Counted from the first letter of the stretch, positions 8,747 through 26,365 are shown. The stretch is 64,000 nt of DNA from Mesobacterium pallidum (GCF_019966535.1 NZ_JAIMID010000003.1:248001-312000); one strand, 5' to 3'. Numbers and translations: made by a program. Notes: a model not told the origin generated them from the letters alone.

Positions 8747-8776
8747 AAAAAAGGGCGCGCCGAGGCACGCCCTTTT
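8747..8776 (-). terminator. Rho-independent terminator of gltB
   Basis: Arms AAAAGGGCG (8749-8757) and CGCCCTTTT (8768-8776) are followed on the minus strand by six Ts. It lies 23 bases beyond the gltB stop. Confidence 0.88.
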
Positions 8777-8798
8777 CCAGTCTAACCCGTATGGTCCC

Positions 8799-13337
<4,539 letters not shown>

Positions 13338-13417
13338 GGCTCAGGTCCTCCAGGATGCCGCCGCTGCGGCGCTGTTACGGTTGCGGGGCTTGGCCCTCGC
13401 GAAAAGTCTTTGCGGCC

Positions 13418-13852
13418 TCACTCGGCCTCGGGCATGTACATCGCGACCACCTCGTCCCGGGTGAGGGTCTTGTGATCGCCCGCCAGGGTAAAGCTGTCGG
13501 GCTTGTGGTCGATGAAGATCTCGCGCTTCAGCTCGAACCCGTTGGCGTCGTCGAAGAGGCCGATGGGCAGCTCGTAATCGTTCTGGCCGCGCGGCTTGGT
13601 CGTGGTGCGATACCACAGCCCGCTGCCGCAGCGCCCGCACCAGGCCCGTTCCGCCCATTCCGAGCTTTGCAGCGTGCGGATATGCGCGTCGCCCTTCCAG
13701 GTGACGGAGCCGCCCTTGACGGTCACGGCCAGCAGGGCCGAGCCGGCCCAGCGGCGGCACATCTCGCAATGGCAGGCGCCGTAGCCGGTGGGCACGTCAT
13801 GGGCGGTGAAGCTCACCGCGCCGCACATGCATTGTCCGGTCTTGTCGGTCAT
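13418..13852 (-). CDS. GFA/CENP-V family zinc-binding protein
   Basis: A 144-residue protein with the family's zinc-site cysteines: C8 and C10 (QCMCGAVSF), the ACHCEMCRRW cluster, and CGRCGSGLWY. The family includes proteins once called glutathione-dependent formaldehyde-activating enzymes, but most members have no proven activity. It lies between gltD and gltB on the same strand, 60 and 80 bases from them, so it is probably co-transcribed with glutamate synthase. Nothing in the sequence reveals its substrate. Confidence 0.88.
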   Translation of the reverse strand: MTDKTGQCMCGAVSFTAHDVPTGYGACHCEMCRRWAGSALLAVTVKGGSVTWKGDAHIRTLQSSEWAERAWCGRCGSGLWYRTTTKPRGQNDYELPIGLFDDANGFELKREIFIDHKPDSFTLAGDHKTLTRDEVVAMYMPEAE

Positions 13853-13912
13853 TCGGGCGATCCCTGGCTGTCTGGCTGGAGCGGCGCGCCAGTCGCGGCG
13901 CGCCGGGGCAGT

Positions 13913-15349
13913 TTACTCGGCGGCGACCTTGGCGGCGCTGCCGGCGAGGTACTCGAGGATCGCATCGGCGCTGTCGCGGCCGTCGCGGATCGCCCAGACG
14001 ACCAGCGAGGCGCCGCGCACGATGTCACCCACGGCGAAGACGCCATCGAGGCTGGTGCGGCCGGTGCCGAACTCGGCCCGGATGGTGCCCCAGCGGGTCA
14101 CTTCCAGCCCCTCGACACCCCAGAGCCTGGGCAGGTCCTCGGGCTCGAAGCCCAGCGCCTTGATGACCAGCTCAGCCGGTTCGGTGTAATCCGAGCCTTC
14201 GATCAGCTCGGGCGACTGGCGGCCCGAGGCATCCGGCGCGCCCAGCTTCATGCGCTGCACGATCACGCCTTCGACCGGGTCGCCGACAAAGCCCTTGGGC
14301 GCGGTCAGCCATTCGAACTGCACGCCCTCTTCCTCGGCGTTCTGCACTTCGCGCTGGCTGCCCGGCATGTTGGCCCGGTCGCGGCGGTAGAGGCATTTGA
14401 CGCTGGTCGCGCCCTGGCGGATCGAGGTGCGCACGCAGTCCATGGCCGTATCGCCGCCGCCGATCACGACGACGCGCTTGCCCTTGGCGTTCAGCTCGCC
14501 ATTGTCGAACTCGGCCACCTCGTCGCCAAAGCTCTTGCGGTTCGACGCGGTCAGGAAGTCCAGCGCGGCCACGATCCCCTCGGAGCCGGCGCCCGGCCCG
14601 GGCAGGTCCCGGCCCTTGTAGACGCCCGTCGCGATCATGACGGCGTCATGCTTGCCACGGATGGCGTCAAAGGAAATGTCGTCGCCGACGTCGCAGTTCA
14701 GCACGAAGTCGACGCCGCCGTCTTCCAGCTGCTGGACCCGCTGCATCACGATGTCCTTTTCCAGCTTGAAGCCGGGGATGCCGTAGGTCAGCAGACCGCC
14801 GCCCCGGTCGTAACGGTCATAGACGGTGACCTGCACGCCCGCACGGCGCAGCCGGTCGGCCGCCGCCAGGCCCCCGGGGCCCGCGCCGATGATGCCCACG
14901 CTCTCGGTCCGTTCCTGTGCGGGGGCGATCGGCTTGACCCAGCCTTCCTCGAAGGCGGTGTCGGTGATGTACTTTTCCACTGCGCCGATGGTGACGGTGC
15001 CGTGGCCCGATTGCTCGATCACGCAGTTGCCTTCGCAGAGGCGGTCCTGCGGACAGATGCGGCCGCAGATCTCGGGGAAGGTATTGGTGGCCTGGCTGAC
15101 CTCATAGGCCTCTTCCAGCCGGCCCTCGGCGGTCAGGCGCAGCCAGTCGGGGATGTTGTTGTGCAACGGGCAATGGCTTTGGCAATAGGGCACGCCGCAT
15201 TGCGAACAGCGCCCGGCCTGTTCCTTGGCCTTCGCATCCGCATATTCGGCGTAGATTTCCTTGAAGTCCTGCTTGCGCTCGTCCGCGGTGCGCTTGTCGG
15301 GCATGTCCCGTTCGACGGTCACGAACTTGAGCATCGGTTGCTTGGCCAT
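13913..15349 (-). CDS. gltD: Glutamate synthase small subunit
   Basis: A 478-residue flavoprotein. The N-terminal iron-sulfur region has CSQCGVPYCQSHCP and CGRICPQDRLCEGNC. The FAD-binding GAGPGGLAAADRLRRAG motif and the NADPH-binding GGGDTAMDC motif follow, ending in the conserved FAVGDIVRGASLVVWAIRDG stretch. It passes electrons from NADPH to GltB. The ATG at 15349 is preceded by GAGGAG; an upstream in-frame start would add 17 non-conserved residues. It is first in the operon, divergent from uppP. Confidence 0.96.
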   Translation of the reverse strand: MAKQPMLKFVTVERDMPDKRTADERKQDFKEIYAEYADAKAKEQAGRCSQCGVPYCQSHCPLHNNIPDWLRLTAEGRLEEAYEVSQATNTFPEICGRICPQDRLCEGNCVIEQSGHGTVTIGAVEKYITDTAFEEGWVKPIAPAQERTESVGIIGAGPGGLAAADRLRRAGVQVTVYDRYDRGGGLLTYGIPGFKLEKDIVMQRVQQLEDGGVDFVLNCDVGDDISFDAIRGKHDAVMIATGVYKGRDLPGPGAGSEGIVAALDFLTASNRKSFGDEVAEFDNGELNAKGKRVVVIGGGDTAMDCVRTSIRQGATSVKCLYRRDRANMPGSQREVQNAEEEGVQFEWLTAPKGFVGDPVEGVIVQRMKLGAPDASGRQSPELIEGSDYTEPAELVIKALGFEPEDLPRLWGVEGLEVTRWGTIRAEFGTGRTSLDGVFAVGDIVRGASLVVWAIRDGRDSADAILEYLAGSAAKVAAE

Positions 15350-15576
15350 GGGGTCGCGTCTCCTCAGGCGGATTCTTGGCGTTTCAGGGTGATTATACAA
15401 GGCCGGCCGGAATGAAAAGTCAGTTATGCTGACCTAATAAGCCACTTTAGCAAAAATACACTCAGCCACAACGCGAATTAGGCACGAATTTAGGTCCGAA
15501 ACGGACACAAATCCGGTCTTTCCTCGCTGCGGCAGGGGGTTATAGCTGACGGCACGATTCGCATCGAGGTGGCGTG

Positions 15577-16395
15577 ATGACATTGTACCATCTTATTCTC
15601 GTGGCCGTGATCCAGGGGATTACCGAGTTCCTGCCGATCTCGTCCTCGGGCCATCTTATCCTGCTTCCCGGCCTTACGGGAATGCAGGACCAGGGCCAGG
15701 CCATCGACGTGGCGGTGCATCTGGGCACTTTGGGGGCGGTCGTGCTGTATTTCTGGGCAGATGTGCGGGGCGCGGTCCTGGGCCTGCCCCGCCTGCTGAC
15801 CGGCCGGGTGGACACGCCCGGCGCGCGGCTGGCCTTCCTGCTGAGCGTGGCGACGGTGCCGGTGATCCTGGCCGGGCTCGCGCTCAAGCTCACGGGGCTG
15901 GACGAGGCCCTGCGCTCGGTCGCGGTGATCGCCTGGACGATGCTGGGCTTTGGCGTCGTGCTCTGGGTCGCGGACCGCTGCGGGCCCTCGGTGAAAACCG
16001 AGGCCGACTGGTCGCTGGGCGATGCTGTGAAACTGGGCCTCTGGCAGGCGGTCGCGCTGATCCCCGGCACCTCGCGGTCGGGCATCTGCATCACCGGCGC
16101 GCGGTTCATGGGCTATGACCGACACGGTGCGGCCAAGATCTCCATGCTGATGTCGATCCCGACGATCCTGGCCTCGGGTGTGCTGCTGGGGGCGGAGGTC
16201 GCCACGGACCCGGCCATCGGCGGGCAATGGCGGGATATCCTTGTCGGAGCCGCGCTGGCGTTCGGAGCCGCCTTGCTGGCGCTGACGCTGATGATGCGGC
16301 TGCTGCGTTCGGTGAGCTTCACGCCCTACGTGGTCTACCGGGTGGTGTTCGGGGTGTTTCTGTTGTGGTGGGCGTATGGTGGCAGCGCACTTTGA
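15577..16395 (+). CDS. uppP: Undecaprenyl-diphosphatase UppP (BacA family)
   Basis: A 272-residue polytopic membrane protein. The two family motifs are present: QGITEFLPISSSGHL (E17, residues 13-27) and PGTSRSG (163-169, R167). It dephosphorylates undecaprenyl diphosphate so the lipid carrier can be reused for peptidoglycan, and overproduction of the family is known to raise bacitracin tolerance. The ATG at 15577 was preferred over the adjacent GTG at 15574. The 227-bp region shared with gltD should contain both promoters. Confidence 0.95.
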   Translation: MTLYHLILVAVIQGITEFLPISSSGHLILLPGLTGMQDQGQAIDVAVHLGTLGAVVLYFWADVRGAVLGLPRLLTGRVDTPGARLAFLLSVATVPVILAGLALKLTGLDEALRSVAVIAWTMLGFGVVLWVADRCGPSVKTEADWSLGDAVKLGLWQAVALIPGTSRSGICITGARFMGYDRHGAAKISMLMSIPTILASGVLLGAEVATDPAIGGQWRDILVGAALAFGAALLALTLMMRLLRSVSFTPYVVYRVVFGVFLLWWAYGGSAL

Positions 16396-16415
16396 CCCGC
16401 GCTGCCAGCTTTGAT

Positions 16416-16631
16416 CTACCGCGTGTGACAACCGCTCGCGCAGTAGGCGCAGCCATCAGATTTCTGATAGATCCGCTTCGCAGCGCTTACGGCATCTCTG
16501 CAGTTTGAATGCCAGCCCAGCGGAACACGGTTGTATTGATCTGGCGGAAACGGGCAACTCCCGTCATCCACGTGGACTTCGTGAAAACCATCGTGGAACT
16601 GCGCGTTCCGATTCACATAGTAACTAGGCAA
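16416..16631 (-). CDS. Small Cys/His-rich protein of unknown function, TTG start
   Basis: A 71-residue protein with five cysteines and several histidines: YYVNRNAQ near the N-terminus, HEVHVDDGSC, GWHSNCRDAV, and a C-terminal GCAYCASGCHT. From memory this pattern (YYVN.NAQ, HEVH, LGW..C, GC..C...CHT) recurs in small uncharacterised proteins of unrelated bacteria. Metal binding is plausible but unproven. The TTG start at 16631 is supported by AAGGAG eight bases upstream. Base composition is lower in GC than the neighbours. It converges with uppP, with 20 bases between the stops. Confidence 0.75.
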   Translation of the reverse strand: MPSYYVNRNAQFHDGFHEVHVDDGSCPFPPDQYNRVPLGWHSNCRDAVSAAKRIYQKSDGCAYCASGCHTR

Positions 16632-17002
16632 TCCCGTTACTCCTTCTTGATCACGACCGAGATACTCAGTCGCAGTTGATAAGAAGGTCGCTTGACTCGC
16701 CCGCCCCCGCCGTGATTCAACGAGGATGTTGACCGAACTCCCGCAGCGACCTTCGGGTCTAGCGGAGTATGGACATAGAGCCCTGTCAGAGCCGCCCGCT
16801 CAGGCAGGGCTCACTGATTCCATACGTGTCATAAGGGTGATTGTGAGGACAGAGGCCTCAGGAGTCAACTCAAAGCAAGACATAGGGCAATACCACACTA
16901 TGTGGTGCCCCATGGAATTTTGTAAACCAAATGTGGCATTTTGGTCAATAGCAACTGGGGCACATTTTGTGCCGCGCCTTAACTCCATCACAAAATAGCT
17001 GC
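16632..17002. other. 371-bp AT-richer gap without a convincing gene
   Basis: No frame here has coding-like codon use. Two small palindromes are visible: ACCACA-CTA-TGTGGT (16892-16906) and GGCACA-TTT-TGTGCC (16959-16973), the second about 30 bases beyond the carB stop. The left part must include the promoter of the small Cys-rich gene. The rest looks like decayed or imported DNA. Confidence 0.5.
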
Positions 17003-20335
<3,333 letters not shown>

Positions 20336-20427
20336 GGCAGACCTCTTTATTGCAACGACTCGGGCATGGGGCAACCGAGCAGGGAGTCGCCCCCTGCCCG
20401 CAAATTGTCGTGGGTTATAGAGATAGG

Positions 20428-20452
20428 CGAAAGGGGTTCAAGCCCCCTTTCG
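20428..20452 (-). terminator. Hairpin terminator after the cyclopropane synthase gene
   Basis: Perfect 9-bp arms CGAAAGGGG (20428-20436) and CCCCTTTCG (20444-20452) lie about 30 bases past the stop of the gene above. No long T-run follows, so it may also act as a 3' stabiliser before carB. Confidence 0.55.
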
Positions 20453-20480
20453 TCATTGCCCGCCTGCGCCCGGTCGGCCC

Positions 20481-21713
20481 CTATTCGGCGGCCTGCAGAT
20501 GGGCGGGCCGCGCCTGTCCTTCATAGAGGTAATCGCGGGTCAGCGGAACCGCGTCCACCGACTTGGTCAGCTGGAACTGGAACACGACCTGCCCGCGCAG
20601 GCGGAACATCAGCTCGCTCGCCACGAGGTAGAACCGCCACATCCGCACGAACCGGGCGTCATACAGCGCCTCGGCCTTGGCATCGTTGGCCATGAAGCGG
20701 TCGTACCAATGCTTGAGCGTCTCGGCGTAATGCAGCCGCCAGGTCTCCACGTCGGTGACAAAGAAGTCTTCCTTTTCGATGGCGGCCAACGCCTCGGACA
20801 TGGCCGGCACGTAGCCGCCGGGGAAGATGTACTTGAGGATCCAGGGGCTGGTCACCCCCGGCGGCTGGATGCGCCCGATGGTGTGGATCAGGGCGATGCC
20901 GTCCTCGGCCAGGAACTTGTGAACGTGGCCGAAATACTCGCGGTAATGCGGCACGCCCACATGTTCGAACATGCCCACGGACACGATGCGGTCGAAACGC
21001 TCGTCGAGGTGCCGGTAATCCGTCAGCCGGAAGTCGACGCGGTCCGACAGGCCCGCCTCGGCCGCGCGGCGGGTGGCGACGGCGTGCTGTTCCTTCGACA
21101 GGGTCACACCGACCACCTGCGCGCCGTAATCGCGCGCCAGCGTGAGGCCCATGCCGCCCCAGCCGCAGCCGATGTCGAGCACGCGCATCCCCGGCTTGAT
21201 CCGCAGCTTGCGGGCGATGTGGTGCTTCTTGGCGGCCTGCGCCTCTTCGAGGCTCATGTCCGGCTTGGCGAAATAGGCGCAGCTGTACTGCTTGTCGGCA
21301 TCGAGAAACAGGTCGTAGAGCGCGCCGGACAGATCGTAATGATGCGCCACGTTCGCCTGCGCCTTGCCGACCGGGTTGAACTGCGCAAAGCGGCGCATCA
21401 GCTGCTGGCCGCGCTGCAACACCTTGGCCAGGGCGGGGTAATCCGCGTGGTTGAGGTTGTCGAGCAGCAGCCACATGAAGTCATGAAGCGCGTCGTCGTG
21501 GATGACCAACCGGCCGTCCATGTAGCCTTCGCCCAGGCCCATCTCGGGCGCGATCATCAGCTGGCGCACAAGGGCCCGGTCGGCGATCGTGATGGCGACG
21601 TCCCTGCCGCCACCGGGCCCGTAACTTCGGGTCTCTCCGCCCGGCAAGGTCACGCGCAGGCGCCCCCGGACGATCAGTTTCTTCATTGCGCGGTCAAAGA
21701 CGGATGTCCACAT
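20481..21713 (-). CDS. Cyclopropane-fatty-acyl-phospholipid synthase family protein
   Basis: A 410-residue SAM-dependent methyltransferase. The SAM motif is VLDIGCGWGGMGL, followed by VVGVTLSKEQ and DYRHLDERFDRIVSVGMFEHVG, the typical Cfa pattern including the conserved Glu in MFEHVG. The N-terminal ~130 residues form the lipid-binding region. Cfa adds a methylene bridge to unsaturated acyl chains of membrane lipids, but relatives methylate other lipids, so the product is not certain. The ATG at 21713 was chosen over a GTG two codons earlier. It is divergent from aspS. Confidence 0.9.
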   Translation of the reverse strand: MWTSVFDRAMKKLIVRGRLRVTLPGGETRSYGPGGGRDVAITIADRALVRQLMIAPEMGLGEGYMDGRLVIHDDALHDFMWLLLDNLNHADYPALAKVLQRGQQLMRRFAQFNPVGKAQANVAHHYDLSGALYDLFLDADKQYSCAYFAKPDMSLEEAQAAKKHHIARKLRIKPGMRVLDIGCGWGGMGLTLARDYGAQVVGVTLSKEQHAVATRRAAEAGLSDRVDFRLTDYRHLDERFDRIVSVGMFEHVGVPHYREYFGHVHKFLAEDGIALIHTIGRIQPPGVTSPWILKYIFPGGYVPAMSEALAAIEKEDFFVTDVETWRLHYAETLKHWYDRFMANDAKAEALYDARFVRMWRFYLVASELMFRLRGQVVFQFQLTKSVDAVPLTRDYLYEGQARPAHLQAAE

Positions 21714-21860
21714 GATCACCCCCGTGTTTGCTTGGCTTGGGGGCGAAAACAGCCCCCCGGTTCGAACCGGCCTGCGGGGCCACCCACCCGGCCTGACGCA
21801 GGGAATCGCGGTGAAAACGCTTCAATCGTTAATTAAGTTCGAATTTCTGTAAATAAATTT

Positions 21861-21872
21861 CGCACATGTGCG
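21861..21872. promoter_or_regulatory. 12-bp palindrome in the cfa-aspS divergent promoter region
   Basis: CGCACATGTGCG is a perfect palindrome in the 261-bp region between the two divergent genes, about 100 bases before aspS. It could be a binding site for a dimeric regulator; no specific factor is suggested by the sequence. Confidence 0.3.
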
Positions 21873-21974
21873 GGACTGCGCGGGCGGGAATCCCGCGCCC
21901 CGCGCCTTGACTTTGGGCGGCCAAAACGGTGTATCGGCCCGAACCGCACGCCCGACAGCCAAAAAGGGACGACC

Positions 21975-23756
21975 ATGCACGCCTTCCGCAGCCATACCTG
22001 CGCCGACCTCACCGCCGCCAACGTGGGTGACACCGTCCGCCTGTCGGGCTGGGTCCACCGGATCCGCGATCACGGCGGCATCCTGTTCATCGACCTGCGC
22101 GACCATTATGGCGTGACGCAGGTGCTGTGCGATCCCGACAGCCCCGTGTTCTCGGACATGGAAAAGGTCCGCTCGGAATGGTGCATCCGCATCGACGGCA
22201 CCGTCAAGGCCCGCGACCCCGAGCTGGTGAACCCCAAGCTGCCCACGGGCGAGATCGAGGTCTTCGTCCGCGACCTCGAGGTGCTGGGCCGCGCAGCCGA
22301 GCTGCCGCTGATGGTCTTCGGCGACCAAGAATACCCCGAGGAAACGCGCCTGCGCTACCGCTACCTCGACCTGCGCCGCGAGGCGATGCAGCGCAACATG
22401 ACGCTGCGCAGCGACGTGGTCGCGTCGATCCGCCGCCGCATGTGGGACAAGGGCTTCCGCGAGTTCCAGACGCCGATCATCACCGCATCCAGCCCCGAAG
22501 GCGCGCGCGACTTCCTCGTGCCGTCGCGCCTGCACCCGGGCAAGTTCTACGCCCTGCCCCAGGCCCCCCAGCAGTTCAAGCAGCTGATCATGGTCTCGGG
22601 GTTCGACAAGTATTTCCAGGTCGCGCCCTGTTTCCGCGACGAGGACCCGCGCGCCGACCGCTCGCCCACCGATTTCTACCAGCTGGACATGGAGATGTCG
22701 TTCGTCACCCAGCAGGACGTGTTCGACACGATCTCGCCGGTGATCGCGGGCATTTTCGAGGAATTCGGCGGCGGCCGGAAGGTGGATGCGCCCGCGACGT
22801 GGGCGCAGATCTCTTACGCCGATTCCGCGCTGTGGTACGGCACCGACAAGCCCGACCTGCGCAACCCGATCAAGATGCAGGACGTCAGCGAGCATTTCCG
22901 CGGCTCGGGCTTTGCGATCTTTGCCAAGCTGCTGGAACAGGACGGCACGGAAATCCGCGCCATCCCCGCCCCCACCGGCGGGTCGCGCAAGTTCTGCGAC
23001 CGGATGAATGCCTTTGCCCAAAAGGAAGGCCTGCCCGGCATGGGCTACATCTTCTGGCGCGAAGCGAACGGCGAGATGGAGGCCGCCGGCCCGCTGGCCA
23101 AGAACATCGGCCCCGAGCGGACCGAGGCGATCCGCCAGCAGCTGGGCCTGGGCGTCGGCGATGCAGCCTTCTTCCTGGGCGGCAAGCCCTCGGCGTTCGA
23201 ACGGGTCGCCGGCAAGGCGCGCACCGAGATCGGCAAGGAACTGAACCTCATCGACGAGAACCGCTTTGCCTTTGCCTGGATCGTCGATTTCCCGATGTAC
23301 GAGGCCGACGAGGAGTCGGGCAAGATCGACTTCAGCCACAACCCCTTCTCGATGCCGCAGGGCGGTCTCGAGGCGCTGGAAGCCGATCCGCTGAACGTGC
23401 TGGGCTACCAGTACGACCTCGCGTGCAACGGTTACGAACTGGTGTCGGGCGCGATCCGGAACCACAAGCTGGACGTGATGATCAAGGCCTTCGAACTGGC
23501 CGGCTATGGCGAGGACGAGGTGCGCAAGCGCTTCGGCGGCATGGTCAACGCCTTCCAGTACGGCGCCCCGCCGCACGGCGGCTGCGCGGCCGGGATCGAC
23601 CGGATCGTCATGCTGCTGGCCGACACCGCCAACATCCGCGAGGTCATCATGTTCCCGATGAACCAGCGCGCCGAAGACCTGATGATGAACGCGCCCAGCG
23701 ATCCCACCAGCGACCAGCTGATGGAACTGGGCCTGCGCGTCATCCCGCAGGAGTGA
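21975..23756 (+). CDS. aspS: Aspartyl-tRNA synthetase
   Basis: A 593-residue class II synthetase of the long bacterial type. The N-terminal OB fold ([19 protein letters not shown]) binds the anticodon. The catalytic core includes [17 protein letters not shown] [26 protein letters not shown], the bacterial GAD insertion domain and the C-terminal GIDRIVML motif. It charges tRNA-Asp, and possibly tRNA-Asn if the organism lacks a separate asparaginyl enzyme (not decidable here). The next gene overlaps its end by four bases. Confidence 0.97.
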   Translation: MHAFRSHTCADLTAANVGDTVRLSGWVHRIRDHGGILFIDLRDHYGVTQVLCDPDSPVFSDMEKVRSEWCIRIDGTVKARDPELVNPKLPTGEIEVFVRDLEVLGRAAELPLMVFGDQEYPEETRLRYRYLDLRREAMQRNMTLRSDVVASIRRRMWDKGFREFQTPIITASSPEGARDFLVPSRLHPGKFYALPQAPQQFKQLIMVSGFDKYFQVAPCFRDEDPRADRSPTDFYQLDMEMSFVTQQDVFDTISPVIAGIFEEFGGGRKVDAPATWAQISYADSALWYGTDKPDLRNPIKMQDVSEHFRGSGFAIFAKLLEQDGTEIRAIPAPTGGSRKFCDRMNAFAQKEGLPGMGYIFWREANGEMEAAGPLAKNIGPERTEAIRQQLGLGVGDAAFFLGGKPSAFERVAGKARTEIGKELNLIDENRFAFAWIVDFPMYEADEESGKIDFSHNPFSMPQGGLEALEADPLNVLGYQYDLACNGYELVSGAIRNHKLDVMIKAFELAGYGEDEVRKRFGGMVNAFQYGAPPHGGCAAGIDRIVMLLADTANIREVIMFPMNQRAEDLMMNAPSDPTSDQLMELGLRVIPQE

Positions 23757-24262
23757 GCGTTCCGCCGCTCTACGCCGCCTCGGTCCCGGTGTTCCTGCAC
23801 TACCTGGACCGGGCCGGGCGGCTGGTGCGCCGCACTGCCGAGGCGCCCGAGCGGCTGGGCAACAGGCTGGCGCCCGACATGTTCTCGGGCGCGCAGCAAT
23901 TCGCCAGCGCGGCCGGGTTCACCCTGCGCGGCACCCTGCCGCTGATCGGCCGCGAGATCCCCGCGTTCCCGCAGGCCGACATGCATCCGAACGGGCTGCT
24001 GGACCGGTTCGAATTTGCCCGCCGCGCGCTGCTGGACCTCGACCCGGCCGACTTTGCCGGGGCCGAGACGCGGCGCGTGACCCATCGCGCAGGCTTTGCC
24101 GATCTCGACCAGACCGCGTCCGAGTACCTGCACCTTTTCGCCCTGCCGAACTTCTTCTTTCACCTCAGCATGGGCTTTGCCGTGCTGCGCGAAAGCGGCA
24201 TGGACGTCGGCAAGAGCGATTTCGACGGGCTGCACGATTACCCGCCGGGCTTCCGGTTCTGA
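23753..24262 (+). CDS. DUF1993 family protein
   Basis: A 169-residue protein starting with GTG at 23753, overlapping the aspS stop by four bases (GTGA), so translation is probably coupled. The N-terminus [13 protein letters not shown], the [13 protein letters not shown] segment and [14 protein letters not shown] near the end fit the DUF1993 family, a DinB-like helical bundle. The histidines HLF/HLS in the C-terminal helices could bind metal, as in DinB relatives (inference). Function is unknown. The gene is easy to miss because of its GTG start. Confidence 0.85.
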   Translation: MSVPPLYAASVPVFLHYLDRAGRLVRRTAEAPERLGNRLAPDMFSGAQQFASAAGFTLRGTLPLIGREIPAFPQADMHPNGLLDRFEFARRALLDLDPADFAGAETRRVTHRAGFADLDQTASEYLHLFALPNFFFHLSMGFAVLRESGMDVGKSDFDGLHDYPPGFRF

Positions 24263-24266
24263 CGCA

Positions 24267-24302
24267 AAAGGCCCGCGCGACATGCGTCGGCGCGGGCCCT
24301 TG
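24267..24302. terminator. Terminator between DUF1993 and hemerythrin-like genes
   Basis: A GC stem pairs AAGGCCCGCGC (from 24268) with GCGCGGGCCCTT (to 24301), with one bulged base. It lies between two convergent genes and can serve both. Confidence 0.65.
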
Positions 24303-24319
24303 ACCGTCAGACGAGGGGA

Positions 24320-24796
24320 TCAATCCTCCAGCGCATCCTCGCGCTTTTTCTCGACCAGCTTCAGCTCTTCGGCCTTCCGCTTGTCGAAAACCTTGCCGTA
24401 GCCCTCGGTCTCGCTGTCGTCGATCACCTTGCGGGCGCGGGCAAAGACCTCGTCCTCTTCCTCTTCCATGTGGTGCTCGTAATCGTGCTTGAGCGTGCGG
24501 AACCGCTGGATCCAGCCGGGCGAGGACATGTCCATCTCGTGCAGCTCCTCCATGATGTCGTCGAGCGCGCCATGCTCTTCGACCGAATGGCGGGCGCTGT
24601 CCTGACCCCAGGTCTGCTGCATGAGCTTGGAATAGAACTCTTCTTCCTCGGCGGCGGCATGGGCCTTCACGTCGTGAAAGAATTCGTCCCAGGCGGCGCG
24701 GCGCTCCTCGCTGGCCCCTTCGGTCTTGTCGATGCGGGCCAGTAGCGCGCGGTGATGGTCATGGTCGGCCTTGATGGCGTCGTAGATGGATCGCAT
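24320..24796 (-). CDS. Hemerythrin-like HHE domain protein
   Basis: A 158-residue helical protein with the HHE metal-site pattern: DHDHHRALLARI (H12, H14, H15), KAHAAAEEEEFYSKL, EEHGALDDIMEEL and DYEHHMEEEEDEVFARA. Such domains bind a di-iron centre and have been linked to oxygen, nitric oxide or iron sensing and to iron-sulfur repair. The last ~35 residues are Lys/Glu-rich and probably form an exposed helix. It has its own promoter region upstream (24797-24966), divergent from the DUF1800 gene. Confidence 0.88.
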   Translation of the reverse strand: MRSIYDAIKADHDHHRALLARIDKTEGASEERRAAWDEFFHDVKAHAAAEEEEFYSKLMQQTWGQDSARHSVEEHGALDDIMEELHEMDMSSPGWIQRFRTLKHDYEHHMEEEEDEVFARARKVIDDSETEGYGKVFDKRKAEELKLVEKKREDALED

Positions 24797-24966
24797 CGGT
24801 CTTCCTCCGGCAAGTTTCTGCTTCTCCGGTCAACCAGCCGCGACGGAGGATTGTTCCCCGCGCGTTACACCCTAGCTCAAGTCACGATCCAGGCCGCTTG
24901 CCCCGTGAAAGCCGCAGGGCGATGGGGTAGACTGGACCCGATCCGCGTTCGAAGAGGAGGACCCCC

Positions 24967-26361
24967 GTGCGCTTCGACCCCCAACTCGCGGAATTCCGCT
25001 TTGGCTACGGGCTGTCGCCCGATGTCGCCCCGCCCGCGTCGGTGGACGCGATGATGACGCGGCTGACCGGCCCTGACCGGATGGCGCAGCGCTTTCCCAT
25101 CGAGGGGTTCGACCAGTTCCGCATCCAGCTCATGGGCGCGGCGCAGGACCTGCGCGACCGGCGCCGCAAGGAACGCACGCCCGAGGCCAACACGGCGCTG
25201 ATCGAGGGCATGAAAGAGCTGCGGAAAACCGCGCGCATGGGCAAGATCGAGGCGATGGGCCGGCACCTCGCCCGCCGCTCGCGCACCGACGATGCGCTGC
25301 GCGAACGGCTGGTGGCCTTCTGGGCCGACCATTTCACCGCCCGCGGCAAGGCCGGTGTCGAAAAATTCGCCAGCTCGGCCCATGTCGAAAGCACCATCCG
25401 GCCCCATGTTGCGGGGCGGTTCGAGGACATGCTGATCGCCTCGACCACCAGCCCGCTGATGATCACCTACCTCGACCAGCAGCAATCGGTCGGGCCGAAC
25501 AGCCCGCGCGCGCTGAAGACGCCCAAGGACGACGGGCTGAACGAGAACCTCGCCCGCGAGGTGATGGAGCTGCACACGCTGGGCGTCGGCGGGCCCTATA
25601 CGCAGGACGACGTGCGCCAGCTGGCCGAGTTGCTGACCGGCCTAACCTTCGAGATCCGCAACGGCACCAAGTTCCGCAAGGACTATGCCGAGCCGGGGGC
25701 CGAGACGGTCCTTGGCCGCAGCTACGGCGGCACGGACGACCCCAACCTGCGCGACATCCACGCCGCCCTGCGCGACCTGGCCCGCCACCCGGCCACGGCG
25801 CGGCACATCGCGCACAAGCTGGCGGTGCATTTCGTGGCGGATGCGCCCGACCAGGACCTGGTCGACAGGCTGGCCGCCCGGTTCGAAGAGACCGGCGGCG
25901 ATCTTGCCGCGGTCACTCGCGCGCTGCTTGAGCACCCGGCAAGCTGGGCCGCGCCGATGGGCAACATCCGGCCACCCTTTGCCTATGTCTCGACCGTGGT
26001 GCGGGCCCTGGCGCCCGACCCGGCCCGGCTGCATCCCGACGGGGCCAAGCCCTTCATCCGGCAGCTCGAGGCCAACCTGTCGCGCATGGGCCAGCCCTAC
26101 GAGGAACCGAACGGCCCCGATGGCTGGCCCGAATCCGACGCCGCCTGGCTGACGCCGCAGGGCATCGCCGCGCGCCTGCAATGGGCGCTGATCGCGCCGC
26201 GTCAGCTGCTGGGCGATGACCTGCCCGACCCGCGCGACTTCGTCCTGAAGACGCTCGGCCCGCGCGCCGACGAACGACTGAAATTCGCCGCCGGCGCCGC
26301 CGAAAGCCGCCGCGACGGGCTGGGGGTGATCCTGGCCTCCCCCGCCTTCCAGAGGAGCTGA
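24967..26361 (+). CDS. DUF1800 domain protein
   Basis: A 464-residue protein starting at GTG 24967, fixed by AGGAGG six bases upstream. It carries the DUF1800 pattern: LVAFWADHFT, NLAREVMELHTLGVGGPYTQDDVRQLAELLTG, and a HPATARHIAHKLAVHFVAD segment. Members are nearly always encoded beside a DUF1501 protein, as here, 4 bases downstream. The pair occurs widely in proteobacteria and planctomycetes without a firmly assigned role. No clear signal peptide is visible in this member. Confidence 0.9.
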   Translation: MRFDPQLAEFRFGYGLSPDVAPPASVDAMMTRLTGPDRMAQRFPIEGFDQFRIQLMGAAQDLRDRRRKERTPEANTALIEGMKELRKTARMGKIEAMGRHLARRSRTDDALRERLVAFWADHFTARGKAGVEKFASSAHVESTIRPHVAGRFEDMLIASTTSPLMITYLDQQQSVGPNSPRALKTPKDDGLNENLAREVMELHTLGVGGPYTQDDVRQLAELLTGLTFEIRNGTKFRKDYAEPGAETVLGRSYGGTDDPNLRDIHAALRDLARHPATARHIAHKLAVHFVADAPDQDLVDRLAARFEETGGDLAAVTRALLEHPASWAAPMGNIRPPFAYVSTVVRALAPDPARLHPDGAKPFIRQLEANLSRMGQPYEEPNGPDGWPESDAAWLTPQGIAARLQWALIAPRQLLGDDLPDPRDFVLKTLGPRADERLKFAAGAAESRRDGLGVILASPAFQRS

Positions 26362-26365
26362 GCCC

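Noticed and set aside
16726..16998. 90-codon plus-strand frame in the gap before carB
   Set aside because: No ribosome site, mixed codon use and no recognisable pattern.
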